From NCBI GenBank assembly GCA_021818475.1, contig JAKADZ010000004.1:1-60310 (forward strand): 60,310 bases of DNA, in the 5' to 3' direction. This DNA is from Nanobdellota archaeon. GTDB taxonomy: Archaea; Nanobdellota; Nanobdellia; Pacearchaeales; GW2011-AR1. Under the pieces are notes generated by a model. The model saw nothing but the letters and a program-made list of their open reading frames with translations, was not told the DNA's origin and made no database searches. Shown here one piece after another: positions 8,647-18,340 of this stretch. Each line of letters starts with the position of its first letter. Position 1 is the stretch's first letter. Made by a program: the position numbers and the translations under genes.

Positions 8647-9072
8647 CTACTCTTTCTTTTCCTGGAGATTTTCTTTTGACAAAGAAGGCAAAGGAATGTG
8701 AGAAGGAAGACCCAATTCTTCTTCCATTTCAAGGGCTTTTATATTTGCTTTTCTTAAAATGACATTAAAAAGGAATATCCTAAAATCTTCAATAATTTGC
8801 TTATCTTTCCACCCTTTTAGAACTTCTCGTGCAATTCTTGGCTCAACAGAGAGAATAATTGTTCCTGCAAGCTCTAATTTAGCAAAATCAGGGTCATAAT
8901 TAACAGAATAAACAAAATTAATCTTCAAAGCTTCGTCTTTAACTTTAATAAAATCGGATTTTAAGGATTCTATAGAAGAAATGTCTATTTTAGTATTAAA
9001 TTTTAAGTTATCTACACTATCCTTTAGTCTTTCTATGTTTAATTTAGTAAAATTAAAAGCAATTAGTCTCAT
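8647..9072 (-). CDS. conserved hypothetical protein, possibly SecB-like fold
   Basis: FNFTKLNIERLK...NFVYSVNYDPDFAKLELAGTIILS; fold is a guess. Confidence 0.5.
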   Translation of the reverse strand: MRLIAFNFTKLNIERLKDSVDNLKFNTKIDISSIESLKSDFIKVKDEALKINFVYSVNYDPDFAKLELAGTIILSVEPRIAREVLKGWKDKQIIEDFRIFLFNVILRKANIKALEMEEELGLPSHIPLPSLSKENLQEKKE

Positions 9073-9151
9073 TTAATTTAAATAAAAGAAGTGTTTTTAA
9101 ATATTTATATTTTTTATAATAGAATTTGATAATAATTGATAAAGATTAGAT

Positions 9152-9412
9152 TTAAATTAAATCTTCTTCAGAAACAATAACAAAGTCACCTATAGCAATT
9201 ATAGAGTTGTAGGGAATCAGAAGTTCGCTGGCATTTGTTCTTTCTAAATTAAGGTTTCTTGTATAAGGAGTAGCATCTTTAACCACTAAATTGATTAATT
9301 CGCCCGATTTTGTTTCAAATGAGATATCTTTAACAAAACCCAATCTTTTACCTTCTTTTGTCACAATCATCTTTCCTATAAGAGAAGTGTATGTGTTTTT
9401 ATTTCCTTGCAT
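9152..9412 (-). CDS. PRC-barrel domain protein
   Basis: LIGKMIVTKEGKRLGFVKDISFETKSGELINLVV...LLIPYNSIIAIGDFVIV. Confidence 0.8.
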   Translation of the reverse strand: MQGNKNTYTSLIGKMIVTKEGKRLGFVKDISFETKSGELINLVVKDATPYTRNLNLERTNASELLIPYNSIIAIGDFVIVSEEDLI

Positions 9413-9581
9413 ATCAAAATGATATTGAAATAATTTATAAACTTTTCTGTAAAATTAAATAGATTTATTAGTATATAAATAAAAAAACTTTTTTGAAGAA
9501 ATTTTTATAATTTAAATGAAAATAACTGGTTTTATTGATCTTTTTATAAAATTAATAATAAAAAATTAAGTTATTATTAGT

Positions 9582-9953
9582 ACCCTCCCTCCCCATGATT
9601 TCGATTGGAAATATTTATAAAAGAATTTTATTGTTTTGTTTGTTTTTCTTTATATTATAAAATTATATATTATATATTATATATATTATAAATAAAAATT
9701 AATAAATAATAAAAATTAATTCAATAAATTAAGAAAAATAATATTTTAAGATATCTAATACAATAAAATAAATTAAAATAAAAATTTAAGTATAATTTGT
9801 CAGTTAATTGTTAAAATTGTTCTTTTCCACTTGAAATATAGGTGTTTTTCTTTTTTAGTAGTTATAATCCTTTATATAATTATAATTAATAATTCTCATC
9901 GGAGATAAACTCTACTACAATAGTTTCCATAGGAAATTGTAGTGTGGGGGTGG
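9582..9953. promoter_or_regulatory. oriC: candidate replication origin (oriC) with three ORB-like sites and AT-rich unwinding region
   Basis: ORB-like: 9582-9612 (minus: TTTCCAATCGAAATCATGGGGAGGGAGGGT), 9824-9850 (plus: TTTTCCACTTGAAATATAGGTGTTTTT), 9923-9953 (plus: GTTTCCATAGGAAATTGTAGTGTGGGGGTGG); 9613-9820 is nearly pure A/T; abuts orc1/cdc6. Confidence 0.85.
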
Positions 9954-9954
9954 A

Positions 9955-11166
9955 ATGGGAAATAATGAATTAGATAAAATATTTGAAGCTTTTGATAATA
10001 ATAGCATTTTTAATAATAAATCAATATTACAAAATAATTATCAACCAGAAGATATTCCTCATAGAAGCAAACAGATTAAACAAATCGCTTCAATTTTAGC
10101 TCCTGTTTTAAGAGGAGAAAGAACCAGTAATCTCTTCCTTTATGGCAAGACAGGAACAGGGAAGACTCTTTCTATTCAGTATGTTAAAGAAGAATTACTT
10201 AAAAGAGAAAAAAAAGATGCAGATTTTAAATTAAAAATAGAATACCTTAACTGCAAACTCAAAAAAGTTTCTGATACAGAATATAGAATCCTTGCCGAAT
10301 TAATCAAAAAGTTTGGAGGAGAAATTCCCTCAACAGGACTTCCGACTCAGGCAGTTTATGATAAATTTATTGATACTATAGATTCAGAAAAACAATTGAT
10401 TGTTCTTATTTTGGATGAGATAGATCAAACTACTAAAAAGATTTCCAATGATTTCCTTTATAATTTAACCAGACTTAATCCTGAACTTTCAAAATCTCAA
10501 ATTTGCATTGTTGGCATAAGCAATAATCTTACTTTTCTTGATGAACTCGATCCAAGAGTCAAAAGTTCTCTTTCAGAGGAAGAGATTGTTTTTCCTCCTT
10601 ATAATGCAATACAGCTTCAGGAAATTCTGACAAAAAGAGCAAAAGATGCATTTAAAGAAGAGGTTATTGAAGAAGGAGTCATAGCTAAATGTGCTGCTTT
10701 GGCTGCAAGAGAACATGGTGATGCAAGAAGAGCTTTGGATTTACTAAGAATTGCAGGTGAATTGGCAGAAAGAGATAATTCAAATAAAATTTATTTAAAA
10801 TATATAGATGAAGCTAATGAAAAAATAGAAAGAGATAAAATTTTGGATGTAATCCGTTCAGAACCAAAACAATTTCAGGTTGTTTTAAACTCTATCATTC
10901 AACTTTCAGAAAAAGAGCCCGAAGGGCATTTATTTACCGGGGAAGTTTACAGTTTTTACCGGGATTCATGTGTTAAAAATAAATTAGAAATTCTTACTCA
11001 AAGAAGAGTCAGTGATATCATTCAGGAATTTGATATGCTGGGGATTATAACTGTTAATGTTATTTCAAAAGGAAGAGGAGGAAGAATGAGAGAAATTAAA
11101 CTGGCTATTTCAAAAGATATCACCGAAAAGGCGAAAGAGATTATTTTAGATTCATTGTATAATTAA
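9955..11166 (+). CDS. orc1: ORC1-type DNA replication protein (Cdc6/Orc1)
   Basis: DIPHRSKQIKQIASILAPVLRGERTSNLFLYGKTGTGKT, LIVLILDEIDQ, HGDARRALDLLRIAGELAER, C-terminal wHTH. Confidence 0.96.
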   Translation: MGNNELDKIFEAFDNNSIFNNKSILQNNYQPEDIPHRSKQIKQIASILAPVLRGERTSNLFLYGKTGTGKTLSIQYVKEELLKREKKDADFKLKIEYLNCKLKKVSDTEYRILAELIKKFGGEIPSTGLPTQAVYDKFIDTIDSEKQLIVLILDEIDQTTKKISNDFLYNLTRLNPELSKSQICIVGISNNLTFLDELDPRVKSSLSEEEIVFPPYNAIQLQEILTKRAKDAFKEEVIEEGVIAKCAALAAREHGDARRALDLLRIAGELAERDNSNKIYLKYIDEANEKIERDKILDVIRSEPKQFQVVLNSIIQLSEKEPEGHLFTGEVYSFYRDSCVKNKLEILTQRRVSDIIQEFDMLGIITVNVISKGRGGRMREIKLAISKDITEKAKEIILDSLYN

Positions 11167-11181
11167 TCATCAACTGTTAAA

Positions 11182-12741
11182 ATGAACAACGAAATTTTAC
11201 AATTTTGCATGCAAAAAGGATTTCTTTTGGATAAAGAAGTTTTGACAATGTTTAATGAATCTACTGATATAGAATTAATTAAACTTATTATAGAAAAAAT
11301 TAAAGATTCAACTAACCAGAGAATAATCACTAAAAGTTTATTCAGCCAGAATCGTGAGAAGGTCAGCCAAATCCTTTCTATGCTCCCAAAAGAAAATCAA
11401 CAAAATCTTGAGAAATTAAAAATAAAACTTGGATTAAGCATTGAAATTTCACAGGAGTTTTCCCAAAAGAAAGAAGAAGTTAATTCTGATAAAGAATATG
11501 AAAAAGTAAAAATTATTTCTTCCCCTGCCCCTATAGCAAGAAAAAAATTAGACGTAAGTGATTTTACAAAATATTTCAGAAATCGTTTTTTGGAAATCCG
11601 GAAAATTTTACAGGAAAATCCAACATTAAAAAATCTGGTTTCAATAAATAAAATTTCCGGCGGGAAAGAAGGTGTTTCGGTGATAGGGATAGTCTCTGAA
11701 AAAACTATTACTAAAAACAGAAATATGCTTTTGGAAGTGGAAGATTTAACAGGAAAGATAAGGATACTAATCAGTCAAAGTAACCAGAAACTTTATGAAA
11801 AAGCAGAAGAAATTTGTTTAGATTCTGTTTTGGGTTTTAGTGGATTTGGAAACAGGGAAATTATTTTTGTGAATGAAATTGTTTTTCCGGAATCTATCCT
11901 GCAGGAAAGAAAAAAATCTCCATTAGAAGAATATGCTTTATTTTTAGGAGACCTTCATTTTGGAAGTAAACTTTTCTTAAGGGAAAAATTTCTGAAATTT
12001 ATTGACTATCTAAACGGAAAAGTCCCAAATACCCCTGAAGTTGAAAAAATAAAATATCTTTTTCTTGTAGGAGATATAATCGCGGGAGTTGGAACTTATC
12101 CGACTCAGGAAAGAGATTTGGAAATAAAAGATATTGAAGAACAATTTATCGGTCTTTCACAATTACTTTCTAGGATAAGGCCGGATATTCAGATAATTAT
12201 TTCCCCGGGAAATCACGACGGAGTCAGATTAATGGAACCTCAGCCAATTTTAAGTGAAAGATATGCATGGAGCATTCACAATCTGAAAAATGTTTTACTT
12301 ACCGGAAATCCTGCTTATGTGAATATAGGGAGTACAAATAATTTTTCCGGATTTGATATTTTAACTTATCATGGATTTTCTTATCCTTATTACGCCAATA
12401 CTATTCCACGATTAATCCGGGAAGATGCATTAAACTCTCCTGATAAAATTATGGCTTATCTTTTAAAAAATCGGCATCTTGCACCTGCTCATTCTTCTGT
12501 TCAGTATTTCCCTTCTGAAGAAGATTTTATGGTAATAAAAAAAATCCCCGATATTTTTGTTTCAGGGCATATTCATAAAAATGCAGTTTCTTATTACAAT
12601 AATACTTTAATAGTATCCGTATCCTCCTGGGAAAGCAAGACTCCCTATCAGGAAAAAATGGGAAATGACCCTGACTTTTGCAAGGTTCCTATGTTTAACC
12701 TGAAAACGAGAGCGCTTAAAATTTTGGACTTTGAAGAATAA
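11182..12741 (+). CDS. polB: DNA polymerase D small subunit DP1
   Basis: OB fold followed by calcineurin-like motifs (YALFLGDLHFGSK, FLVGDIIAGVGTYP, IIISPGNHDGVR, VSGHIHKNAV). Confidence 0.96.
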   Translation: MNNEILQFCMQKGFLLDKEVLTMFNESTDIELIKLIIEKIKDSTNQRIITKSLFSQNREKVSQILSMLPKENQQNLEKLKIKLGLSIEISQEFSQKKEEVNSDKEYEKVKIISSPAPIARKKLDVSDFTKYFRNRFLEIRKILQENPTLKNLVSINKISGGKEGVSVIGIVSEKTITKNRNMLLEVEDLTGKIRILISQSNQKLYEKAEEICLDSVLGFSGFGNREIIFVNEIVFPESILQERKKSPLEEYALFLGDLHFGSKLFLREKFLKFIDYLNGKVPNTPEVEKIKYLFLVGDIIAGVGTYPTQERDLEIKDIEEQFIGLSQLLSRIRPDIQIIISPGNHDGVRLMEPQPILSERYAWSIHNLKNVLLTGNPAYVNIGSTNNFSGFDILTYHGFSYPYYANTIPRLIREDALNSPDKIMAYLLKNRHLAPAHSSVQYFPSEEDFMVIKKIPDIFVSGHIHKNAVSYYNNTLIVSVSSWESKTPYQEKMGNDPDFCKVPMFNLKTRALKILDFEE

Positions 12742-12758
12742 AAGATTGGAGGAATAAG

Positions 12759-13367
12759 ATGAACAAAAAAATAGCAGTAGATCTTGATGACGTTTCATTT
12801 AATTTTATGGATCCTTTTTTGTCTTATTACAACTTTCTTTCAGGAACTTTTTTCAGAAGAAAAGATATGTTCTCTTACAGATTAGAAGATGTTTTTAAAG
12901 AGCCAACAGAATATGTGGAAGAAAAATTACGCCAATTTTATAATTCTCCTTTTTTTAGAAATCTTCCCCCTCTGCCAGGGGCTAGATCTGCATTTAAATT
13001 TCTAAAAGAAACAGGACATGAGATTATCATTGTTACTTCCCGTTTTGATGAATATCATCAGATAACTGATGCTTCATTGAAAGAAAATTTTTTTGGGAGA
13101 TATTCTAATATTTTCTATTCTTCCAGCCGTTATAACCCCCGAGGGAAATCGAAAGCACAAATCTGCAAAGAGCAGGGTGCTTCAGTCCTCGTAGAAGATT
13201 GCCTGAAATATGCCCTTGAATGTGATTCTAAGGGAATTCCTGTTTTTTTGATGGATAATCCATGGAATCAGGGAATTTTAAATGGAACTTTAATAACCCG
13301 GGTAAGAAGTTGGAAAGAGGTTTTAAAAAATCTTGAATCCAAAACAATAGAACCTGCTTGTAATTAA
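12759..13367 (+). CDS. HAD-family 5'(3')-deoxyribonucleotidase-like phosphatase
   Basis: IAVDLDDVSFNF, HEIIIVTSRFDEYH, ASVLVEDCLKYALEC. Confidence 0.75.
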   Translation: MNKKIAVDLDDVSFNFMDPFLSYYNFLSGTFFRRKDMFSYRLEDVFKEPTEYVEEKLRQFYNSPFFRNLPPLPGARSAFKFLKETGHEIIIVTSRFDEYHQITDASLKENFFGRYSNIFYSSSRYNPRGKSKAQICKEQGASVLVEDCLKYALECDSKGIPVFLMDNPWNQGILNGTLITRVRSWKEVLKNLESKTIEPACN

Positions 13368-13387
13368 AACTTAAATTTTAATAGAGG

Positions 13388-16300
13388 ATGGAAACACAAA
13401 AATATTTTTCAGATTTAGAAAAAGATGTTAAAAAGATTTATTCCTGGGCAAATGAAGCGAGAGCTAAAAATTTAGATCCTGTTAATAAAGTTGAAATTCC
13501 TCTCGCAAGAAGTCTTGCTGAAAAAGTTGTTGGTTTGATTTCTACAATATATCCTCAGATGGAAGGGACAAATATTGCCCCAAGAATTATTGAATTAGAA
13601 AAAGAATATGGAAAATTAAGCATGGCAGTTTCTTTTAAAATTGCAGAAGAAGTTGCCAAACAGAAATTTTGCAAGTTTGCTTCTCTTCTTGAGGCAATTG
13701 ATGCCGGAATCAGGATTGGTTTTTCTTATACTACTTTAGGGGTTGTATCAAGCCCGATTGAAGGTTTTACCGGATTAAAGTTGGGGAAGACAAGAGATAA
13801 TAAAGAATACTTCATCGCATATTTCTCCGGACCGATAAGAAGTGCAGGAACCACTGCCAGTTGTGTTGTTTTAATGCTTATTGATTATTTAAGAGAATTG
13901 TTTGGTTATGCGAAATACGACCCAGACGAGAATGAGGTCAAAAGATATGTGACTGAAAATTTTGATTATCATGAATACGTTACAAATCTGCAATACCTTC
14001 CAACTGAACAGGAAGCAACTTTCCTTGCTCAAAATCTTCCTATTCAGGTAGCAGGGGAACCAACAGAAAAAATAGAAGTCTCAAATTACAAAAATCTGCC
14101 AAGGGTCGATACTAATTTAATAAGGGGAGGAATGTGCCTGATTTTTTCAGAGGGACTGGCACAAAAAGGAAAGAAAGGACTTAGACTTTTAAAAGAGACA
14201 CAGAATAAAGGTTTCCAGGCAACAGGATTTAATTTTTTAGAAGAATATGTCAAACTTCATGAAAAAAGGGATACCGGAAAAACTGTTGATTCTCCGACGT
14301 ATATTCAGGATTTAGTAGCAGGAAGACCTGTTTTTGGTCATCCTTCAAGATCTGGGGCCTTCAGATTCAGATATGGTAGAGGGAGGGTTTCAGGATTTAG
14401 TGCAACTTCTATGCATCCCGCAACAATGGGAATTTCGGATTCTTTTATCGCAATCGGCACCCAGTTAAAAATTGAAAAACCAACAAAAGGCTGCGTTGTG
14501 ACTTCCTGCGATAGTATCGACGGTCCTGTTGTAAAATTATTTAATGGGAGCGTAAGGAAATTAAAATCAAAAGAAGAAGCAAAAAAAATTTATCCCGACG
14601 TGGAAGAAATAATTTATTTTGGAGACATTCTTTTTCCATTTAGCGACGTTGCAAACAGAAATTCTGCTTTAATCAAACCCGGTTATGTTGAAGAATGGTG
14701 GAAGCTTGAGCTGAAAGAAAAATATCCTGATCTTGAAAAAGAAATAAACTGTTTTAATATCTCTTTTGACCGGGCAGTTGAACTCAGCAGGATTTTTAAG
14801 ATTCCTCTTCATCCTGCTTACATTTTTTACTGGACACAAATTTCAAAAGAACAATTTTTTGAATTAATAAAGTGGTTGAAAAATTCTAAATGGAACGAAA
14901 AAATTATTTTCCCTTATAATAAATCAGATCAGGAGAAATTTAAAAATGCAAAAAGAGCACTTGAACTTTTGGGAATTGAGCATGAGGTAACCATTGAAAA
15001 TGTTGTTCTAAACGAAATAAACAGCAGGGCTTTATTGATTAATCTGGGTGTTGATTTTTCTTCTATTAAAAACGATGAACTTTTAGTAAATTTTGTTGAT
15101 GAACCAAAATTTAATCCTGATTCTTTCTTAGAATCATTGGGAGAAGAAAAAGACCAGATAAAAGAGGGAGAGTTAATCCTAAAAATTATTAATTCTGTTT
15201 CTGAATTTACCATTAAAGATAAAGCGGGGGAATTTCTCGGGGCAAGAATGGGCAGACCTGAAAAAGCAAAATTAAGAAAATTGATTGGCAGCCCAAATGT
15301 TTTATTCCCCATTGGAAATGAAGGAGGGCGATTAAGAAGTGTCCAGGCGGCATATGAGGCCGGAAAAATAAGAAGCACTTTCCCTATAAATTATTGTGAA
15401 AACTGCAAAAAAGAAACTATTTACTCCACCTGTGAAGACTGCGGGGCAATATGTAAAAAACTTTTTTATTGCAGAGAATGTGATAAAACTTCTCATCAAC
15501 CATGTATGGAACATTCTAATGTTTCTTATTCCACTTTCAATCTGGATATAAAACATTATTTTGATAAAGCGGTCCAGATTTTGGGTATGGAGAAATCTGA
15601 AATTCCCCCTCTAATTAAAGGGATAAGGGGCACTTCTTCTGAAGGGCATAATCTTGAAAATTTAGCAAAAGGAATTGCACGAGCAAAATATAATTTGCAA
15701 GTTAACAAAGACGGGACAATACGATTTGATGCAACTGAACTTCCAATTATTTCATTTAAACCAAAAGAAATTTTTGTAAGCGTTGAGAAAATAAAATCCC
15801 TCGGTTATGACAAAGATATTTATGGAAAAGATTTGGTTGATGAAAATCAAATTGTTGAATTGATGCCTCATGATGTGATTTTACCCTGCTCCCCCGAATC
15901 CACCGATGAAAAAGCAGATGATGTTTTTGTCCGAGTTTCTCAGTTTGTGGATTTTCTTCTGGAAAAATTTTATCATCAAAAATCTTTTTACAATGTCAAA
16001 AAACGAGAAGATATTGTTGGGCAGATTGGAGTTTGCATGGCCCCTCACAATTGTGCGGGAGTAATATGCAGGTTTATAGGATTTTCAAATACTCTCGGAC
16101 TTTTAGCAAGTCCATACATGCATGCCGCAATAAGAAGGGATTGTGATGGTGATGAAGCGGCAGTTATGCTTTTGGGCGATGTTTTGCTTAATTTTTCCAG
16201 GAAATTTTTACCCGGACATCGTGGAGGAACTCAGGATGCTCCTCTGGTTTTAAACGGCAAAATTGATGCAGGGGAAGTTGATGACCAGATTTTGGATTTA

Positions 16301-16894
16301 GAATTAACCTATGAATACCCTCTTGAACTTTATCAATTTGCTGAACAGAAAAAACATTCTTCTGAAATAAAATCAATTCCTAATGTCAGATTATTTTTGA
16401 AAGAAGGCAGAGATCCCTTTGTTGGGATTGGGCACACTCATGACACTACTAATTTTAACGACGGAGTTTTATGTTCTTCTTATAAATCCCTAGAAACAAT
16501 GCAGGATAAAGTTGATCATCAGATGAATTTAGTTGAAAAAATCAGAGCGGTTGATACTGCTGATGCTGCAAAATTGATAATTGACAGACATTTCCTCAAA
16601 GATTTAAAAGGTAATCTGAGAAAATTTTCAATGCAGGGATTTAGATGTGTTTCCTGCAATGAAATTATGAGACGCCCTCCATTAACAGGAGTTTGCAACA
16701 AATGCGGAGGAAAAATTATTTTTACTGTTAACGAAGGGGGAATAAAGAAATATCTTGAACCTGCTTTAATTTTAGCTGAGAGATATAATCTTTCCACTTA
16801 CCTGAAACAAAACCTTCAAATTTTAAAAGATAATATTGACAGTATTTTTGGAAAAGAATTAGAGAAGCAAGAATCAATTAATAAATGGTTTTGA
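13388..16894 (+). CDS. polC: DNA polymerase D large subunit DP2 (no intein)
   Basis: GPIRSAGTTASC, CDGDEAAVMLLGDVLLNFSRKFLPGHRGGTQDAPLVL, two Zn-ribbon modules, 1168 aa. Confidence 0.97.
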   Translation: METQKYFSDLEKDVKKIYSWANEARAKNLDPVNKVEIPLARSLAEKVVGLISTIYPQMEGTNIAPRIIELEKEYGKLSMAVSFKIAEEVAKQKFCKFASLLEAIDAGIRIGFSYTTLGVVSSPIEGFTGLKLGKTRDNKEYFIAYFSGPIRSAGTTASCVVLMLIDYLRELFGYAKYDPDENEVKRYVTENFDYHEYVTNLQYLPTEQEATFLAQNLPIQVAGEPTEKIEVSNYKNLPRVDTNLIRGGMCLIFSEGLAQKGKKGLRLLKETQNKGFQATGFNFLEEYVKLHEKRDTGKTVDSPTYIQDLVAGRPVFGHPSRSGAFRFRYGRGRVSGFSATSMHPATMGISDSFIAIGTQLKIEKPTKGCVVTSCDSIDGPVVKLFNGSVRKLKSKEEAKKIYPDVEEIIYFGDILFPFSDVANRNSALIKPGYVEEWWKLELKEKYPDLEKEINCFNISFDRAVELSRIFKIPLHPAYIFYWTQISKEQFFELIKWLKNSKWNEKIIFPYNKSDQEKFKNAKRALELLGIEHEVTIENVVLNEINSRALLINLGVDFSSIKNDELLVNFVDEPKFNPDSFLESLGEEKDQIKEGELILKIINSVSEFTIKDKAGEFLGARMGRPEKAKLRKLIGSPNVLFPIGNEGGRLRSVQAAYEAGKIRSTFPINYCENCKKETIYSTCEDCGAICKKLFYCRECDKTSHQPCMEHSNVSYSTFNLDIKHYFDKAVQILGMEKSEIPPLIKGIRGTSSEGHNLENLAKGIARAKYNLQVNKDGTIRFDATELPIISFKPKEIFVSVEKIKSLGYDKDIYGKDLVDENQIVELMPHDVILPCSPESTDEKADDVFVRVSQFVDFLLEKFYHQKSFYNVKKREDIVGQIGVCMAPHNCAGVICRFIGFSNTLGLLASPYMHAAIRRDCDGDEAAVMLLGDVLLNFSRKFLPGHRGGTQDAPLVLNGKIDAGEVDDQILDLELTYEYPLELYQFAEQKKHSSEIKSIPNVRLFLKEGRDPFVGIGHTHDTTNFNDGVLCSSYKSLETMQDKVDHQMNLVEKIRAVDTADAAKLIIDRHFLKDLKGNLRKFSMQGFRCVSCNEIMRRPPLTGVCNKCGGKIIFTVNEGGIKKYLEPALILAERYNLSTYLKQNLQILKDNIDSIFGKELEKQESINKWF

Positions 16895-16994
16895 TTCTTG
16901 GATTATACTCGCTAACGCTCGCATAAAGCAAAACAGGAAATTTTGTATTATGTTCATTTCATTCACATAAAGCAAAAAGCTTTTAATGAATTTT

Positions 16995-17975
16995 CTAATA
17001 CTTAGTTAATTCCTCTTTTTTCATTTGTTTTTCTATCATTTCCGTAATTTTCCAGTTCTCAATTGCCTGTTTTATTTTTGGAAAATTTTTTTCCTTTCTT
17101 CTGAAAAAGTCCTTAAATACCTGTTCATAAGAATTTTCCTCTTTTAATTCTATTTTTTTACGGTCAATCTGAATATAACTTTCTTTATCCTCAAATTTTT
17201 TTCCTGTTTCAAATTCTATCTCTTTGTTTTCGATAATTAATCTTATCTTAACATAAGTTTCCGTGTTGCTTTTTTTACCCAACTCTTTTTCATAATCTTT
17301 ATACCTTTTTCTGATAATTTCTTTTAACTCTATTCTTTCTTTTTTTATTCCCGGAAATATTTTAAAAAGAATATTAAGAAAATGGCTTTGAACCATATCT
17401 TTGAGAGCCCCTATTTCATCATAATAACCTGCTCTTCCTTCCAGTCCTACTTTTTCCAAACTAACAATTTTTAATTTTTTGAATTTTTTTGGTTTTAATC
17501 GGATTATTCCTTTTTTGAAAAGATAGTGATCTGATAATAAAACCTCTTTTTTTAGATTATTTTTTATAATAAACTTCTCTAAATTTTTTGCATCTTCTAA
17601 ATTTTCCCCAAAAGGTTTTTCGATTAAGATTTTCACTTTGAATCCTTTTTCTTTTATTGCAATTATCTGAGTTAAGGCATTCCTTATCATTTTTGGAGGG
17701 AGAGAAATATAAAAAAAATTTGTCTTTTTCCTATCTAATAAATCATCACATGTTTCGCACTTTTGCCGTTCTAAACTGTTTTCATAATAATTTATTCTTT
17801 CCTTAAAATTGCTGCTGCATTTTCCTTCGCAAACAATCTCCTGATATTCTTTATTCTCCAGATTTTTTCTGCCTAATGCAAAAATTTGAACTTTGATATT
17901 TATTTTTTGCAATGCGGGAATTACTTTTCTCTTTACCAAATCTCCAGTTGATCCATAAATAAAAAGTGTTTTCAT
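16995..17975 (-). CDS. glucose-6-phosphate dehydrogenase-like protein, shortened (326 aa)
   Basis: IYGSTGDLVKRKVIPAL, ILIEKPFGENLEDAKNL, LLSDHYLFKKG, GLEGRAGYYDEIGALKDMVQSHFLNIL. Confidence 0.78.
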   Translation of the reverse strand: MKTLFIYGSTGDLVKRKVIPALQKINIKVQIFALGRKNLENKEYQEIVCEGKCSSNFKERINYYENSLERQKCETCDDLLDRKKTNFFYISLPPKMIRNALTQIIAIKEKGFKVKILIEKPFGENLEDAKNLEKFIIKNNLKKEVLLSDHYLFKKGIIRLKPKKFKKLKIVSLEKVGLEGRAGYYDEIGALKDMVQSHFLNILFKIFPGIKKERIELKEIIRKRYKDYEKELGKKSNTETYVKIRLIIENKEIEFETGKKFEDKESYIQIDRKKIELKEENSYEQVFKDFFRRKEKNFPKIKQAIENWKITEMIEKQMKKEELTKY

Positions 17976-17992
17976 CTTAGATTAAAATATAT

Positions 17993-18340
17993 TTACCACT
18001 TATCAAATTCAGATTCTACTTTTTTTACCCAATTATCGACGATTTCCATCACCTTATTTTTTATTACTTTTTTGCTGTTTGTTCTATAAATGTAAACATA
18101 TCCTCCATTTTGCAAATTTCTCTGGCTTCTTGTGATTATCCCTTTTTCAAATAATTTTTTTAATGCCCTCTGAACTGTTGAAATTTCCAGGTTTATCTCT
18201 TTCGAGATTTTGTTACTGGAGAAAAATTCATTTTTCCTAATCAAGAAATTCATTACTTCAAAATCTGCTTTTGTCAAAGAGAGCCCGCATTTTATCACTT
18301 CCTGCAATTTGAATGCTTTGCATGCAAAATCTATGGACAT
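17993..18340 (-). CDS. HTH transcriptional regulator
   Basis: SLTKADFEVMNFLIRKNEFFSSNKISKEINLEISTVQRALKKLFEKGIITRSQ; adjacent to trxB. Confidence 0.75.
   Translation of the reverse strand: MSIDFACKAFKLQEVIKCGLSLTKADFEVMNFLIRKNEFFSSNKISKEINLEISTVQRALKKLFEKGIITRSQRNLQNGGYVYIYRTNSKKVIKNKVMEIVDNWVKKVESEFDKW

Noticed and set aside
3400-9100. Claim of a defined integrative element with precise ends
   Set aside because: Recombinase and repeated motifs suggest mobility, but no attachment-site direct repeats or tRNA boundary could be identified.
14929-15378. Antisense ORF inside DP2
   Set aside because: Opposite a strongly conserved polymerase gene; chance ORF from codon bias.
13388-16894. Intein in DP2
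   Set aside because: Conserved blocks run continuously through the GRGRVSGFSATSMHPATMG and CDGDEAA regions with no splicing-domain motifs.
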